NCBI GenBank assembly: GCA_022567855.1
Contig: JADFGE010000025.1
Span: 1-14,402 of the forward strand
DNA length: 14,402 nucleotides
Source of the DNA: Planctomycetota bacterium
GTDB taxonomy: Bacteria; Planctomycetota; Phycisphaerae; Phycisphaerales; SM1A02
Direction of reading: 5' to 3'
Notes under the pieces: model-generated
Told to the model about the DNA's origin: nothing
Database searches by the model: none
The model's input: only the letters and a program-made list of their open reading frames with translations
In this document: in pieces, positions 13,354-14,402 of the stretch
Numbering within the stretch: the stretch's first letter is position 1
Layout: each line of letters starts with the position of its first letter
Program-made: the position numbers and the translations under genes

Positions 13354-14402
13354 TTGGACTCATCTTCCAACGCGGCCTCGAACTTGGCGAGGGCGGCTTC
13401 GTAGTCACCGCGCACGGGGCCGTCGGCGGGGAGCAGTGACAGGGCCTTGGTCTCGGTTTCGATGGCGGCGGCCGTGTCGCCCGTCAGGTGCTGGGCGAGG
13501 GCGAGCGTGTCGAGATAGGCCGGGTTCGCATTGTCCGTCGTGGCGCAGGCTTCGCGAGCCAAGCGCAGGGCCGTCTCGGGATCGCGCAGATCGGCCGGCT
13601 CGCAGGTCAGCAGGTTCCACGCGCAGGCGTTCTTGTCATTTGCCGACGCGCCGGGTTCATCGGCCCGTCGGCGCTCGATCTCCTGGAGCGCGCGAACCAG
13701 TGGCCGGGCGTCGTTCATTCTGTTCTGCCTGCTGTAAAGATTGGCGAGGTTGTTCATGGACTTCAGCGTGTCCGGATGCTCCTCGCCCAGGACGCGCTTC
13801 TGGATCTCCAGCGTCTTCACAAACAGCGGCTCCGCCTCGGCGTTACGGCCCTGATCGAAATACAGGGCCCCGAGGTTGTACATGGACCAGAGCGTGTCCG
13901 GATGCTCCTCGCCCCGAACGCGCTTCCAAATATCCACCGTCTTGAGGTACAGCGGCTCCGCTTCGTCGTACCGGCCCTGATACCAGTACATGACCGCGAG
14001 GTTGTGCATGGAATTCACCGTCGCCGGGTGCTCCTCGCCCAGGACGCGCTTCTGGATCTGAAGCGTCTTGACCCACAACGGCTCCGCCTCGTCATACCGG
14101 CCCTGAACCCGGTACAGGAGCGCGATATTGTTCATGGTCCCCAGCGTGTTCGAATGCTCCTCGCCCAGGACGCGCTTCTGGATCTGAAGCGTCTTGACGT
14201 ACAGCGGCTCCGCCTCGGCGTACCGGCCCTGATCGCTGTACAGGAGCGCGAGGTTGTTCATGGACGAAAGCGTGTCCGGATGTTCCTCGCCCAGGACGCG
14301 CTTCTGGATCTGAAGCGTCTTGACGTACAGCGGCTCCGCCTCGGCGTACCGGCCCTGATGGCTGTACAGGAGCGCGAGGTTGCCCATGGAGCTAAGCGTG
14401 CT
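13350..14402 (-). CDS. TPR repeat protein, kinesin light chain-like array (5' partial)
   Basis: The frame is open to the window edge: before the Met at 14387 it reads STLSS, which matches the end of another repeat (DTLSS), so the true start lies outside. Five 42-residue TPR units follow one another (consensus MNNLALLYSDQGRYAEAEPL, then YVKTLQIQKRVLGEEHPDTL), starting at 14387, 14261, 14135, 14009 and 13883, then a degenerate sixth (NRMNDARPLVRAL). The C-terminal ~110 residues (NACAWNLLTCEPADLRDPET, YLDTLALAQHLTGDTAAAIE) are another helical-repeat block typical of planctomycete Ser/Thr kinase-TPR proteins. TPRs bind partner proteins. A kinase domain could lie upstream, but this is not visible here. 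The stop (TGA) overlaps the ATG of the 35-residue ORF. Confidence 0.9.
   Translation of the reverse strand, partial: STLSSMGNLALLYSHQGRYAEAEPLYVKTLQIQKRVLGEEHPDTLSSMNNLALLYSDQGRYAEAEPLYVKTLQIQKRVLGEEHSNTLGTMNNIALLYRVQGRYDEAEPLWVKTLQIQKRVLGEEHPATVNSMHNLAVMYWYQGRYDEAEPLYLKTVDIWKRVRGEEHPDTLWSMYNLGALYFDQGRNAEAEPLFVKTLEIQKRVLGEEHPDTLKSMNNLANLYSRQNRMNDARPLVRALQEIERRRADEPGASANDKNACAWNLLTCEPADLRDPETALRLAREACATTDNANPAYLDTLALAQHLTGDTAAAIETETKALSLLPADGPVRGDYEAALAKFEAALEDESK
13758..14387 (-). repeat. 126-bp tandem repeats encoding TPR units
   Basis: Five head-to-tail copies with a strict 126-bp period. Copies 1 and 2 share an identical 76-nt run (14158-14233 and 14284-14359), then one mismatch, then 22 more identical bases. 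Copies 3-5 are more divergent. Such DNA identity between neighbouring units indicates recent duplication or gene conversion. Confidence 0.85.

Noticed and set aside
13758..14387. Regular repeats as a CRISPR array
   Set aside because: The 126-bp period is coding (42 codons, TPR consensus) without repeat-spacer structure.

Overview
The window looks like a chromosomal segment of a planctomycete (Planctomycetota). No single gene proves this. The evidence is the combination of a GC-rich sequence, a VCBS/FG-GAP repeat protein ending in a short dockerin-like tail (two DLDGDG..GVKDLL..L..WG units), an exported cupredoxin with a PEP-CTERM-like tail (PAP, glycine-rich hydrophobic stretch, RRRRR), a polyferredoxin fused to TPRs, and a 42-residue TPR array of the type often attached to planctomycete Ser/Thr kinases. 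There are no rRNA or tRNA genes, CRISPR arrays or phage genes that I can see.

Layout. 1-2062 (+): 3' part of a large exported calcium-binding repeat protein with a C-terminal dockerin-like domain; its start lies outside the window. 2075-3160 (-): a dead IS630-family transposase, broken in three places, inserted 12 bp after that gene. 3286-5901 (-): a probable operon archease -> rtcB -> alpha/beta hydrolase, an RNA-ligase repair module with its activator. 6194-8809 (-): a two-gene operon of an exported cupredoxin and a NapH/NosR-like membrane polyferredoxin with a TPR tail. 8810-9156: a 347-bp divergent intergenic region with a possible promoter and a hairpin. 9157-12425 (+): an exported protein-L-isoaspartate O-methyltransferase whose stop codon overlaps the GTG start of a large membrane protein with a spermidine-synthase-like central domain. 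12488-14402 (-): a translationally coupled set, TPR protein (5' end outside the window) -> 35-residue ORF -> MBL-fold hydrolase, with 4-nt overlaps at both junctions.

How the genes may work together. Archease is the known activator of RtcB, so those two form a defined RNA repair/ligation pair; the third gene is a serine hydrolase of unknown substrate. The cupredoxin and polyferredoxin probably form a membrane electron-transfer unit: predicted topology puts the iron-sulfur clusters inside and the TPR tail outside, on the same side as the cupredoxin. The polyferredoxin has Asp instead of Cys at one cluster-ligand position. The Pcm/SpeE-like pair joins two SAM-fold proteins at the membrane, but the second has lost residues expected of an aminopropyltransferase. 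I see no clear-cut new defence or mobile system. The most notable points are the Asp-ligand polyferredoxin-cupredoxin pair, the exported Pcm coupled to a SpeE-like membrane protein, and the 35-residue ORF locked between two genes.
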